A stretch of DNA of 64,000 bases, taken from positions 78,019,422 through 78,083,421 of the forward strand of contig CP142456.1 of assembly GCA_038049695.1 (NCBI GenBank). The letters run 5' to 3'. Below the pieces are notes generated by a model. That model was not told the DNA's origin and did no database searches. It worked only from the letters and a program-made list of their open reading frames with translations. Source of the stretch: Cinnamomum chago. Its lineage: Eukaryota > Streptophyta > Magnoliopsida > Laurales > Lauraceae. Of this stretch, positions 10,554 to 21,610 are shown one piece after another; the first letter of the stretch is position 1; each line of letters opens with the position of its first letter. The translations under genes were made by a program, and so were the position numbers.

Positions 10554-12708
10554 TTTTTTTGGTAGGAAGAGAGAGATAGTAGTTGTAGAAGGTGGAGGCT
10601 CTGTTTGATAGAGTTGGTTGGACTATAATGACTCGCTTGTCACATTGTCTAAAGACTCATTCTCAATCATCGATCCTGCTTGCCTGAGTTTACTCAACTC
10701 TCTCTGTTTTTTTTTTGCTAGATGGATGACCTGCCTTCTTAGGGATCCATCCTCATCTCACTAAGTTGCTGAGCAGGAGCTGGGGTTGCTCATGTGGACT
10801 GAATGGCTGCACCTTGACTGCATCAAGATGGATTTGGGATGTGATTAGGCCCATAGGCTGGGCATGGGGCTAGTCTTCTGCCAAATAGTTAACTGAGCAG
10901 GGGCCTGGGTCTACCTTAAAAGGTCAGCCCAGCTGGGCACATATAGTTTGTACAAAAGAGTACATACATTTGTGCTGTTTGTTTGCATTAAAATACATAG
11001 GAGTTTAATATATAGGAATGTTTTAAGTGGTTAAAAACAAAGACCAAAGACTAGGTATTCATTTTCCATCTTCCTTTGATTCTAATTTCATAGAAAGCCA
11101 GATTATTTGATGCTCATTTGGTGTTCATTTTTAACCGCTTCCAAAAAATTTCATATATTGAATTCCTGTGTATTTTATTGCAGACAAACAACCTAGACCA
11201 GGAACGCCCGTCACTGGGTCAGGCAAAAGACCGAGTATCACGAGACTCAAGTAAGTTATTTGGCTGGGTTTTTTTCCGAGTCGGAGTTCTGATTTTTCTA
11301 AACAATGATTTGTGGGTTTTACGCTTTCAGTTCAGCTGATAATGGACATCAAAGTCTTCAATGGAGCAGTGCGAACAATGAGGCATGGACTAATTGTGCT
11401 TTGGAAAAATAGGTATAGGATGGCTAAGGAGAATATGCTAAGATTGAAAAAAGGCAGAAAATGAAAAAGAAAATCCGGAGGGCTGTTAAATATCAATGTA
11501 GCCCGGCTGAGCCACAGGGCCTACTGGTGCCGACGGAATTCATACTGTCTGGACTATTTTTAGGCCCACTGTCCGGTCCACATAAAAATGCTAGTACCTG
11601 CCTTCAGTTTTGACTTTTGATGCTGTTTTGTCCCAGTTAGGTCCACCCACTTCGCTCTTATGAAATATGATGTTTGCAAATGTAATTCAAGGTGAAGATG
11701 GTTGTTCCATGAGAGTCAAGACGAAGATGGGTGCACCAACATTCGTGCAATCAGGGGTTGGCCATGGTCCCTCAAAAGTTTGAACAACAAACAGAAATTT
11801 TAAAAGACCTCATGCATATTTTACATATGCCACCCTAAGAATTCCTTTTTACATAATGCCCCACCCCCAAGCAAAATTTCTTGAATTCTGCTGCTGTGCA
11901 CCAACAATGGTAAGTATGGGCAAACACGTCATATTGATGGTTTGGATATTTGCAAAGTGGGTCAGAAGTGCCGATTTGATTCAACCTTATTTGACCGGAT
12001 CAGCTCAATATAAATTATTTTGACTACTGTGAGTTGTGTTGTTCTAATTTGTGTTGGCAAGTTTGGGTAATTCACTTGTAAAGTAGATTCAAGTGACCTC
12101 AAGTGGCTTTACATGCTCCAAGAGTTCTAGTTATGCTTTGCCACCCTAATCTTTGCAGCCGATTTGGTTGACTTGTATGATGCAAGTATGCAACCATCCT
12201 TTGTTTAATCGAAACCATTCACATAACGTGTCTTCGCATGAGGTTGCACCCCTTCAAATTTCATTTTCACTTGGATTTGTATACGCCATGGACTCATTAG
12301 TCAGTAGTGAGACCAGGAAACTTATACCCTGATTAGGCAAGTTTTGATTTTTGTTGTCCTTTTTTGAAAAATGTTAAAAAACTTAAGGCCTTATTTGAAA
12401 TCTTCCTTCTGAAAAAAGAAAAATTTTAGGGGAAAAGCTTTTTAGGGGTTTTATGAAACTTTTGGGTGGTTTCTGCATTGAATGGCAACTGCATAAAGAT
12501 CTGGAATGTAATAGCTCAACACTGTTTAAAAAAAAAGTGTAAAATCTACCCCATTGTTTTCAAAACCTGAAACTCGAACTCGAACTCAACTCCATGATTC
12601 ACTCTAATTTGGTCCAACTTGCTCAAGTCAAGTTTTAAGCATACTCTATGACAAGATCATGGGTCCCCGCATAGGGAAATATTCAACTGAGAACTACTTT
12701 TTACTGTT
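10507..12708. other. Divergent intergenic region, GDSL/PPR
   Basis: No gene is recognised here. It starts with the (AG)19 microsatellite at 10513-10550, which would lie in the GDSL 5' leader. Further on are AT-rich stretches and fragments of dispersed GC-richer repeats (for example about 10745-10930 and 11490-11600). The GDSL promoter must lie at the left end; no decisive TATA box was seen. Confidence 0.5.
10513..10550. repeat. (AG)n microsatellite upstream of the GDSL start codon
   Basis: Nineteen AG units end 7 bases upstream of the ATG (on the gene strand a CT tract). CT-rich leaders are common in plant promoters and 5' UTRs, so this may affect expression. Confidence 0.9.
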
Positions 12709-12734
12709 GTGAGAACTATTGGTAAGACCCACCT

Positions 12735-12945
12735 CTTTTTTTTTTTTTTTGTAATAAAAAAGCTGGATTATTCCCTCCTGGCTCATAGAGAAGCTGAGTA
12801 AAACTCCCGTGGCCCCTTAGGTGGTAGCATAAGTAGACTCAAATTATGATTCCTGAAGAGCGGGAATCGGGGGGTCGATGTCAAGACTTCTAACTTTAGA
12901 AGAGGGAGGAACCTTGGTCCTGATTAATCCGCCAATCCCTTAGGG
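12735..12945 (-). mobile_element. SINE, minus orientation, with a 16-bp target duplication
   Basis: A 211-bp insert is bounded by TTGGTAAGACCCACCT (12719-12734) and TTGGTAAGGCCCACCT (12946-12961), 15 of 16 identical. The poly(T) at 12736-12750 is the A tail read on the other strand. Read on minus, it starts GGGATTGGC, runs through a tRNA-like AGTCTTGACATCGACCCC, and contains GGAGGGAATAATCCAGC. The element at 49883-50082 shares all of these blocks, so the two define one SINE family. Confidence 0.8.
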
Positions 12946-12961
12946 TTGGTAAGGCCCACCT

Positions 12962-13479
12962 AGCAACCAATTCATACCATGTGTAAAAGGGTACCCTCTA
13001 TAATCACTAATTCCAAAGTTTGGTACCATCCAAATGGACTTAACCATTGGATGGAGGGTTGTAATTTCTTGTAAATATAAAGCCATTAAAATTCGTGGAC
13101 CATGCACGAAGGGTTTAAGGGCCCACGAAAAGTTCTCAGCAGCAAATCCCATCAAGGATAGGGAAAGATTCAAACGAGAAATAGTTCTCACCGTGAGAAC
13201 TATCGGCGAGCCGCACCTAGCAACCAATCAAACCATGCCGTCTAATCTAATTCTCAATGCACCAGATAGTTAAAAAGAGAGATTTCCCGGCAAAATTTGA
13301 ATTCTTCTAAGATAGAATTGAAAATACTAAGACAAGCTCTAGTGGGCATGTCTCTATTGTTGGATTGTTGGATTCAATCCAATGTTCTTCCCCATCTTCT
13401 GTGTTTTTCCAATAGTAATCTCCAAAACCCAAAACCCATCTTTCCTCCAGAAGCAGTTCTTCTCCACAAACAGTGAACC
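12962..13479. other. Region upstream of the PPR gene with a diverged direct repeat
   Basis: Sequence around 13190-13236 (GTGAGAACTAT, CACCTAGCAACCAAT) repeats the stretch at about 12709-12720 plus 12946-12979 that the SINE interrupts. The 250 bp before the PPR start codon should hold its promoter and leader; no clear element is recognised. Confidence 0.4.
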
Positions 13480-15984
13480 ATGATTCGTTTTTCGCATTTT
13501 AGAAGTTCCTTTTGGTCTAATAACAGTATTTTCCGCAAGGGAAATGCTTTTGCTGGATACAAAGCAAATGGGTTTTCAGTTGCAGTGCAAGCAGCCTTAT
13601 TATTACCCCAGGAAGGTGAGAACTGCATAGACCGATCCCTACATTTTGATTCTTATGCTTATTCTCGCTTGTTCCAGGATTGCATTGCCGGTAATGATTT
13701 GATCAAAGGAAAGGCGGTTCATTGCCATGTGCTTAAGAGTGGTAATTGCCTGGATTTGTTTGCTTGGAATACCCTTCTCAATATGTATGTGAAATTAGAC
13801 CTCTTGTTGGATGCCCGTCAGGCGTTTGATGAAATGCCTGAAAGAAATATGGTTTCGTTTGTCACCTTAATCCAGGGTTGCTCCCAGTGCGGAGAGTTCG
13901 ATGAAGCAATTGGGCTTTTCCTTAGGCTTCATCAAGAAGGGCATGAGCTAAATCCGTTTGTGTTCACAACGATTCTGAAGCTGTTGGTGCATATGGAGTT
14001 TGAGGAGCTCTGTTGGTGTATCCATGCTTGCATTTATAAAATTGGATGTGATTTGGATTTGTTTGTGGGCACTGCTCTGATCAATGCTTATTCTGTATCG
14101 GGGCTTATTGCTGATGCGAGACAAGTATTTGATGGAATTATTGAGAAGGACATGGTTTCTTGGACTGGAATGGTTGGTGGCTATGCTGAGAATGGTTGCG
14201 GGGAGGAGGCCTTGGAGCTCTTCTCTCAAATGAGGAAGATTGGGTTGAAGCCAAACAATTACACACTCGCTAGTTTGCTTAAGGCATGTACTGGATTGGG
14301 AGCAGTAGAGTTGGGAAAGAGCATTCATGGGTGTGCCATAAAAACTCAGTATGAATTGGACTTCTATGTGGGTGGCGCTTTATTAGATATTTATGCGAAA
14401 TGTGGAGACATTGAGGATGCTCGGGCAGTTTTTGACGCAATACCTCACAATGATGTCATTCTTTGGAGTTTCATGATTGCGCGCTATGCTCAGAGTGATC
14501 AGAGTGAGGAGGCATTGGAACTTTTCCGTCAAATGAGGCAAGCTATTGTGGTTCCCAATCAATTCAGTTTTTGTAGTGTTCTACAAGCATGTGCTACTAT
14601 GGAAGCTCTGAAACTGGGTGAGCAAGCCCACTGTCATCTTGTGAAAGTTGGGCTCAATTCAGATATTTTTGTCGTGAATGCCCTTATTGATGTCTATGCT
14701 AAGTGTGACAGGATAGAAGATTCAATAAAGTTGTTTTCAAACCTGCTGCACAAAACTGATGTTACTTGGAATACTATGATAGTTGGATTCACTCATTTAG
14801 GTTATGGAGAAGAGGCTTTGGGGCTCTTTCATCAGATGCTTGATGCTCGAGAGCGGGGTACTCAAGTCACCTATTCTAGTGTTCTTTGTGCTTGTGCCAG
14901 CTTAGCTGCCTTAGAACAAGGGACTCAAATTCATTGCTTGATTTTGAAAACAGTGTATGCTGATGATACAACTGTTAGCAACGCTCTTATGGATATGTAT
15001 GCTAAGTGTGGGGTCATAAGAGATGCTCGTAAGGTCTTTGATAGTATGAGTCAACATGATGAGATATCATGGAACACTATGATTTCTGGATATTCTCTAC
15101 ATGGTTTGGGTGAAGACGCTTTAAGAACTTTTGAGAAGATGAGTGGAACAAAGATGAAACCCAGCAGAATAACCTTTGTTGGTGTACTATCAGCATGTGG
15201 AAACATGGGACTGGTTGACCGGGCACGATCTTATTTTAGTTTAATGACTCAGAAGTATGGTATCAAACCAAGTATGGAGCACTATACTTGCATGGTTAGG
15301 CTTTTAGGACATGCAGGTCATCTTGACGAGGTCATGAAGTTCATTAAAAAAATTCCTTTAGAACCTAGTGTTATGGTATGGAGAGCTTTGCTTAGTGCCT
15401 GCATTATTCACAAGGATATTGAGGTTGGAAAAGCTTCTGCACAGAAAGTGCTTGAAATAGAGCCACATGATGAATCAACCCATGTCTTATTGTCGAATTT
15501 GTATGCTGCTGCTGGAAGATGGGACAATGTAGCAAATGTCAGAAAATCAATGAGGCTAAAGGGAGTGAAGAAGGAACCTGGCCTTAGCTGGATTGAGATC
15601 CAGAGTGAGGTACATGCTTTTGCTGTGGGTGATAAAATGCACCCTCATATGAGGGTAATCAATGCAATGCTCGAGTGGTTGCATAGAAAGATCAATAAAG
15701 CTGGTTATGTTCCCAATGTGAATGTTGTTTTGCATGATGTTGAGGAGGACCAAAAGGAACGTTTCCTGTGGACTCACAGTGAGAGACTTGCGCTGGCATT
15801 TGGGCTAGTAAGAACTCCATTTGGAAGTCCTATTCGCATTATCAAGAATCTTCGTATATGCCCGGATTGTCATGCAGTAATCAAGCTCGTCTCTAAGGTT
15901 GTTAACCGTGAAATTGTTGTGAGAGATATGAATCGCTTCCATCATTTCGAGTATGGGATTTGCTCTTGTGGTGATTTTTGGTGA
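13480..15984 (+). CDS. PPR protein of the PLS-DYW class, RNA editing factor
   Basis: A single-exon, 834-aa pentatricopeptide-repeat protein. The N-terminus (MIRFSHFRSSFWSNN) is rich in Arg and Ser with no acidic residue, as expected of an organelle-targeting presequence. From about residue 75 to 640 there are successive PPR motifs in PLS order (for example DLFVGTALINAYSVSGLIAD, VSWTGMVGGYAENG), then E/E+ motifs and a DYW cytidine-deaminase-like domain. That domain has HSE at 766-768, CPDCH at 794-798, HHF and a CSCGDFW end, so the zinc and catalytic residues are intact; the last triplet is DFW instead of DYW, a common variant. Such proteins bind a specific organellar transcript and convert C to U. 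It resembles Arabidopsis At5g13230, predicted mitochondrial; the target site is unknown. There is no frameshift or intron in the CDS. Confidence 0.95.
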   Translation: MIRFSHFRSSFWSNNSIFRKGNAFAGYKANGFSVAVQAALLLPQEGENCIDRSLHFDSYAYSRLFQDCIAGNDLIKGKAVHCHVLKSGNCLDLFAWNTLLNMYVKLDLLLDARQAFDEMPERNMVSFVTLIQGCSQCGEFDEAIGLFLRLHQEGHELNPFVFTTILKLLVHMEFEELCWCIHACIYKIGCDLDLFVGTALINAYSVSGLIADARQVFDGIIEKDMVSWTGMVGGYAENGCGEEALELFSQMRKIGLKPNNYTLASLLKACTGLGAVELGKSIHGCAIKTQYELDFYVGGALLDIYAKCGDIEDARAVFDAIPHNDVILWSFMIARYAQSDQSEEALELFRQMRQAIVVPNQFSFCSVLQACATMEALKLGEQAHCHLVKVGLNSDIFVVNALIDVYAKCDRIEDSIKLFSNLLHKTDVTWNTMIVGFTHLGYGEEALGLFHQMLDARERGTQVTYSSVLCACASLAALEQGTQIHCLILKTVYADDTTVSNALMDMYAKCGVIRDARKVFDSMSQHDEISWNTMISGYSLHGLGEDALRTFEKMSGTKMKPSRITFVGVLSACGNMGLVDRARSYFSLMTQKYGIKPSMEHYTCMVRLLGHAGHLDEVMKFIKKIPLEPSVMVWRALLSACIIHKDIEVGKASAQKVLEIEPHDESTHVLLSNLYAAAGRWDNVANVRKSMRLKGVKKEPGLSWIEIQSEVHAFAVGDKMHPHMRVINAMLEWLHRKINKAGYVPNVNVVLHDVEEDQKERFLWTHSERLALAFGLVRTPFGSPIRIIKNLRICPDCHAVIKLVSKVVNREIVVRDMNRFHHFEYGICSCGDFW

Positions 15985-16156
15985 TTGCCATGAACTGTTG
16001 CCATTTATGGTTCTTATGTGGTCTCCACTAGAGATTTCTAATGTAAGCGGTAATGGTTAAGGAGATCGAAGCCTTGATGCTTTCAGCTCCATCACCACCA
16101 CCACAACCTCTCTCTTCAGCAGCAACCGAAGTATTGGTTAAAAGGCAACATTAAAA
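15985..16156 (+). other. Probable first part of a spliced 3' UTR of the PPR gene
   Basis: After the PPR stop codon, exon-like sequence runs to a good donor (AAAAG|GTGAGA, 16156/16157). Candidate following exons are 22815-22884 (CGCAG acceptor, GTAAGT donor) and one starting at 26326 (TGCAG acceptor). A small ORF starting at 16053 (MVKEIEALMLSAPSPPPQPL) would run 46 codons if spliced to 22815, ending ASGHKC. I do not recognise it. Spliced 3' UTRs are known for PPR genes; this is inference from splice sites only. Confidence 0.35.
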
Positions 16157-16823
16157 GGTGAGACTTTCTCGTTTATTTATGGATGCTTCCATTTAAATCC
16201 AATAGCTCATCATGCCAATGATCTAGCAAGAATCATGTCCAATAAGACAAAAATTGTATTACTCATTTTGTCTAAACTTATTTTCTTATTATTGCTGACT
16301 TAGTTTGATAAGATATCAAATGGATATTAGGCCTTAAAGTATGTATAAAAGGCTCATGGTATCCAGAACTTTAATCTGATTCGCTGAGCATGCCCAAAAA
16401 TCTTCCAGTGAAACAATCATAGCCTTTTGAATGGTGGCCTACAAATAGATGATTAAGAATGGAATACACACAGGAACAGTCCACAACCAAGAGGATAAAA
16501 GGCTGATATAGGATGATTAGGATTTTGCAACTGGTTTATCTTTGTTTTGTTGCCTATCCAAAGCGGGCAACGGTCTGTGTCTACCAACTCACCATTGACC
16601 AAACCAAGGGTCCCACTCCCACAGTGGCGGACCCAGGATTTTCGTTTTAGGGGTGCAAAATGATGACAATTGAAAAAGTCCAAAAATATTATTTTGTGAT
16701 ACTTTCTTCACATTAATAATGACAAAAGAGAAAATGTATTACATTTAAATGATTACAAAATATTCAAGTGTATCAACTACATTTTCTCATCAAAAGCCAT
16801 ATATCAACTATACAATAAAGCTT

Positions 16824-19181
16824 TTACAATTGCCCTCGACGGTTCTTCATGTTTTGAAAGTGTTGCATGATTGTCTCATCGTCGATGCTATTAAAAATGT
16901 CCTTTTCGATATATAAAAGTAAACAATCATTCATCCACTCATCTTCCATTCGATTGTGTAGTCGACTCTTCACAATTTTCATAGCAGAAAACACCCTCTC
17001 AACAGTAGCAGTAGCAATTGGTAGAGTTAGCGTCAATCTCAAAAGCAAGAAAACCAAAGGATATAGGATGTCCTTTTTTGTTTCAACCATCTTCTGAGCA
17101 AGGCCACTAATTCCTTTCACTTCTAAGAACTTGCTATTGGTCCGCATGTCAATAATATAAATCTCCAGTTCATTATCAAGTATCAATCGATTTGAGTCTG
17201 AAAAATCATCTGGATAGAATTGAGAAAGGCGGATCAGTTTTTCCTTGTTAAAGGCAGAGAATGAATCACTTGGATTGAAGCATGCCACACAAATAAGCAA
17301 CTCGGTGGTCACCTCATTGAAGCGATCGTTGAGCTCTTTAAGTTGCATGTCAATAGTAGTATAAAATATTTCAACGCAGTAAAAATGTAGATTTGTCACT
17401 TCAGCTTTGCGTCGTGATCGCTTTCGATCAACAAACAAATCATCCATATTCGGAATGGGGATTTCATATTTATCACAAAATAAATGAACTTCAGAGAGGA
17501 GAGAATCCCACCCATCGTCTCTCAGCATTTGCAATTTTTGTTTTGATATTCTTACCATTTCCATGGCATTGACAATATCTTGATCTTTTCGCTGCAATGC
17601 CTTTGATAAGACATTCGTGATCCCCAAAATATTTGTCATTAAATGCATTTTAAATGCGAAATCAAAAGATTCCAATTGAAGCAATGAGTGAGCCGCACTA
17701 CCCACATTTTCATTTGTATCATCTTTTACAATAATCTCAAGCACATCAATCACAGAGAAGAACATGTGGATCAAGTTAATCAATGTACCGTAATGCGAGC
17801 CCCATCGTGTCTCTCCCGGCCGTTTGAGACTAGTCTTTTGATTCAAACCTTGTCCACTTTCAAGTTCACCAGTATTGAGCGCATCAACAACTTTAGCAGC
17901 TTGTATATTTTGGAGCATGTCATGGCGTTTGCAAGAGCCTCCAACGACATTCAACGTATAGCAAACCGATTCGAAGAACATGGCAATTGGTACATGTTTT
18001 TTTGCAACAGCAATGAGTGCCAATTGAAGCTGATGTGTAAAACAATGAACGTAAAATGCAGTAGGATTCTCATTTTGAATGAGTGTTTTGAGACCATTAA
18101 GATGACCCCGCATATTACTAGCTCCATCATAACCTTGCCCGCGCAAACTTGTTATGCTCAATCCATGTTTGGAAAATATCGCATCGATTGCCGCTTTAAG
18201 CGATTGAGCAGTAGTGTTTGTGACATGTTCTACTAGCAAAAAGCGCTCAATCACACATCCCCGCTCATCCACATAGCGTAAAACAACGGCCATTTGCTCT
18301 TTCATAGAGATGTCACGAGATTCATCCACCAAAAGAGCAAATGGTGCATCTCCAAGTTCAGAAATGATAGCCTGAGTGGTCTCCATAGAAGCCGCATTTA
18401 CAATATCTTTTTGAATCTTAGGCGAGGTAAGTTTCAAATTTTCAGGAGCATTTTCTAAAATGACTCTCTTAGTAGCTTCATTTTGATTGCCAATTACTTG
18501 CAAAAGCTCAAGGAAGTTACCCATGTTATTTGAATTCTCGGATTCATCATGACCACGAAAAGGCAACCCTTGGCGTAGAAGAAAGCGAATGGCATCAAGC
18601 GTTGCCTTTAAGCGGATTTGATACTCAATCCGAGCTTGATCCGATTGCTTGACAATAATTGTCTCAATGTGTTGCTTTTGATTTAATAAATTTTGGCACT
18701 TCTCATATGCTTGATTGTGAGCACTCTTCGGGCCTCCCACATGATTTCTAATTCTTTCTTTTTTCCTCCAATTTCTGAATCCTTGAGTTATAAAGGCATC
18801 ATGATGTGCATGCTCTCCAAAAAGATAACAACATAAGCAAAATGCAGCATCTTTTTTTATGTTGTATTCCAACCAACTACCATAATCCTTAAACCAAGCC
18901 GGATTAAATCGCCTCTTATCTTGTGCAGACTCCGTAAAAGGAAATTTATGATCACGAGGCTGACAAGGACCCTTTTGTAGATACGCTCTTCGGATTTGGT
19001 CTCGATCCATAGGATGATAACTCAAGATTGGATTTCGTAACCCAGGATCTGCAGGAAGATCTGCCAAGTTAACTTCTACACGACTTTTCTTCGAAGCTGA
19101 TGGCACTTGATCATTGTTATCATTCTCTAAATTCGGACATGGTAGGCTAGGAGTTGATTTTCTTTTGAAATAATTTTCCAT
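16824..19181 (-). CDS. hAT transposase with TTF-type zinc finger
   Basis: A 785-aa single-exon protein of the plant zinc finger MYM-type-1-like hAT transposase family. Order: a nuclear basic patch (KKSR at 31-34), a TTF-type zinc finger about 90-170 (CLCCYLF at 115-121), the DUF4371/catalytic region about 180-480, and the C-terminal hAT dimerisation domain about 690-785. Candidate acidic catalytic residues are Asp286 (LLVDES), Asp352 (GYDGASNMRG) and Glu728 (TVERVFSAMK); the family CxxH is at Cys380-His383 and TRW at 458-460. There is no premature stop and the length is usual for the family, so it could be active. It would cut and rejoin element ends carrying the CAGTGGCGGACC repeat. The start is the first Met (MENYFKRKS), preceded by an apparent 3' splice site near 19229. 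Confidence 0.93.
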   Translation of the reverse strand: MENYFKRKSTPSLPCPNLENDNNDQVPSASKKSRVEVNLADLPADPGLRNPILSYHPMDRDQIRRAYLQKGPCQPRDHKFPFTESAQDKRRFNPAWFKDYGSWLEYNIKKDAAFCLCCYLFGEHAHHDAFITQGFRNWRKKERIRNHVGGPKSAHNQAYEKCQNLLNQKQHIETIIVKQSDQARIEYQIRLKATLDAIRFLLRQGLPFRGHDESENSNNMGNFLELLQVIGNQNEATKRVILENAPENLKLTSPKIQKDIVNAASMETTQAIISELGDAPFALLVDESRDISMKEQMAVVLRYVDERGCVIERFLLVEHVTNTTAQSLKAAIDAIFSKHGLSITSLRGQGYDGASNMRGHLNGLKTLIQNENPTAFYVHCFTHQLQLALIAVAKKHVPIAMFFESVCYTLNVVGGSCKRHDMLQNIQAAKVVDALNTGELESGQGLNQKTSLKRPGETRWGSHYGTLINLIHMFFSVIDVLEIIVKDDTNENVGSAAHSLLQLESFDFAFKMHLMTNILGITNVLSKALQRKDQDIVNAMEMVRISKQKLQMLRDDGWDSLLSEVHLFCDKYEIPIPNMDDLFVDRKRSRRKAEVTNLHFYCVEIFYTTIDMQLKELNDRFNEVTTELLICVACFNPSDSFSAFNKEKLIRLSQFYPDDFSDSNRLILDNELEIYIIDMRTNSKFLEVKGISGLAQKMVETKKDILYPLVFLLLRLTLTLPIATATVERVFSAMKIVKSRLHNRMEDEWMNDCLLLYIEKDIFNSIDDETIMQHFQNMKNRRGQL

Positions 19182-21189
19182 AGCTGATTCAAAGTCAAAG
19201 ATATAGAAAATTTCATCAAAATCAACGCCTGCCTAAAAACACATAACTTAATAGAAACGCATAACTTGATTGGAACAGAACTTAGTTCGAGCATATTAAC
19301 TTAATTGATTATTGGAAAGATTGGGACACAAACACATGGGTATATGAAAATACTTAAGACACAAATCAGTCATGACTACACATGTAAACCGCATCCATCA
19401 AATTAAAAAGTATCATAGAAATATGAACATTTGTACATCAAATTGCCAGTATATAGTTAAAAGCATAAAGCTCTAAATCAAATCGACAATTTATTTAATT
19501 TGACTATGATATACAAATTAAAAAAAATCAAGAGAGAGGGAGAATACCTGCACTATGCTGCCAGAGAGAGGGCTCACCAAAGTTGTAGAACTATTAGATG
19601 ATGCACCTCCAATCAATAGCTAGACAGCTCTCCTGTGTATAATGAAAAAATAAATCCATGTAAATAAGAAGTTTTTTTATTTCTAATCACATTTTTTATT
19701 AGAGTCTATTGCAATAAAATTAGATATGGAGTTAGATGATTAAGTGGGGAGGGGTCAGATATCATGAAGAGAACAATGAAATACGGAGATATGTTAAGAG
19801 ATAGATCTATCCTTGGTAAGAGTTTCACACAAGTACAGTTAATATTATGTAATGAATGACTTGAGATAAAACCAATTTTGATTTGAGAGAGAGAGAGAGA
19901 GTGAGATTCTTGATAAGAACAAAAAAAAAGAAGAAGATGTTGCCTTGATTTGAGTAATGACTAACAACAAGAAGGCCAATCAAATGGGTACATAATGTGA
20001 TTTCATTTAACCATCAAGTGAATTATGCACTTCCATGAATTTTTGTAACAGGGAATATTGATAACCTTAAGTTGTTCTGATTTGGGTCTGGATTTATTGT
20101 TTCAATGATGGATTAAATTAGAGATGGCTTCATGGGTCTGGATTTATTGGTAAAATCTAAATGCATCATTTTAAAGATTCCTCAATTGAAGATTATTAGT
20201 TTCTGGTGGGTTTAAAACTTTAAAGAGATGAATGGACATAATAGGTTATAGAAGAGTTTCGAATATAAAAATTGGCTTCTTTTCTTCTGTATTTAAGAGT
20301 TGTAGCCTGTAGGTGGCTGTAGATTCTCACTTTATTCATCACAAAATAGAGGTTCTCATGAGCGAATGATATATTGTGGCATAATAGGTCTTTAATGTTG
20401 AGTAAAGTATAGCCTTCATGCCTCATTTAAACTGATGTCCCACATTTCCCCTCTGAAGTTTTTGCCATATTTGTTCCTAAGTTGGTATAATGCAACAGAT
20501 ATTGATTTTTATCTTCGAACAGTAACATTAAGTCTATAGCTCAACTGTGGATAGATTTGAAACTGTTTAATAAACCCTGAATTTTTTTTTTGTATTATAC
20601 ATTTGTAATGGACAAAGCAAATATGGTGACTTTAGTCATCTACAAAAATTGTCTAGCAACAGGAACTACTAGTTGCAACATTTTCCTGGCAGACATTAAA
20701 ATATAGAAAAGATAATAATTGAAGTTATTGCTTCGGCTAAGGATGAAGGCTTGAAGCATAGAGTTATAGATAAATTCCACATATTCAATGGGATCTAAAG
20801 CATTCATGTGCTTTATGATTACTTCATTAGCCTAGATTGAAAGAAAGATCACTCAATTGGGTGGTTTTTAAGAATTTATGAGCTAATAGAGTTGATCAGG
20901 GTTTGAAGATCATTAGCCACTTCAGTGGTGAGCAGCGAAAGGAAAACTGAACACCATCTCTTATGGTTAGCCTGGGAAATCTGCTCTTAAACAGATAGTT
21001 GATACTAAATCTGCTCATATGAAAAGTTTGTCAATAACATCAATCATAATATTACATTGTAGTCACAGTTTACACACATAAACATGAGTAGATACACACA
21101 GATATATACAATTTAGAAAACAATTTAATAGCTGTTCATACACTGGTTATTTCTTATTTTTCATGCTTAGCTGCTTATGTCCAAGACAG

Positions 21190-21610
21190 GTTAAAACAGT
21201 AAAGCCTGATGTACTCCTTGGGTTATCTGCAGACTGCAGTAGGAGGTTTGTTCTCTGAAAAGGTATAATGGGGCTTTCATATTCTAATTACTTCATGTTC
21301 GGATCAACTTGTTATATGTGGGCACATGAGATTTTTTCTTGTAATTTGATGATGTTTCTCATATCATCTAGGTTTTGGAGGCTCTCAAAGAGTCAACTTC
21401 TACCAGACCAGCTATTTTTGCGATGTCGAATCCTACAAAGAATGGTATGCCAATGCAAGCCACAGAATGAGCTTACCTTTCTAGTTGATACACATTTGGT
21501 TTTATGGATGCTTTCCATCACGGCTGAATGCACCCCTCAACAAGCATTTTCCATTGTTGGTGATCATGCTGTGTTTGAGAGTGGAAGCCCATTCAGTGAT
21601 GTGGAACTCG
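21190..21610 (+). pseudogene. Captured NAD-malic enzyme gene fragment inside the hAT element
   Basis: Three exon remnants of a plant NAD-dependent malic enzyme lie on the strand opposite the transposase. Exon 21190-21262 reads VKTVKPDVLLGLSA, then, after a 7-base duplication (GACTGCA) that shifts frame, VGGLFSEK. Exon 21372-21444 reads VLEALKESTSTRPAIFAMSN. Exon 21524-21610 reads ECTPQQAFSIVGDHAVFESG and SPFSDVELG. The intervening sequences start with GTATAA and GTATGC; the first ends in TCTAG, the second in GG where AG is expected, so it is decayed. This is the conserved NAD(P)-binding part of the mitochondrial enzyme that decarboxylates malate to pyruvate. Retained introns show DNA-level capture instead of retroposition. 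It cannot encode an enzyme. Confidence 0.85.

Noticed and set aside
17688-18236. 182-codon ORF on + inside the hAT region
   Set aside because: It is antisense to the intact transposase and its translation shows no domain; a shadow frame.
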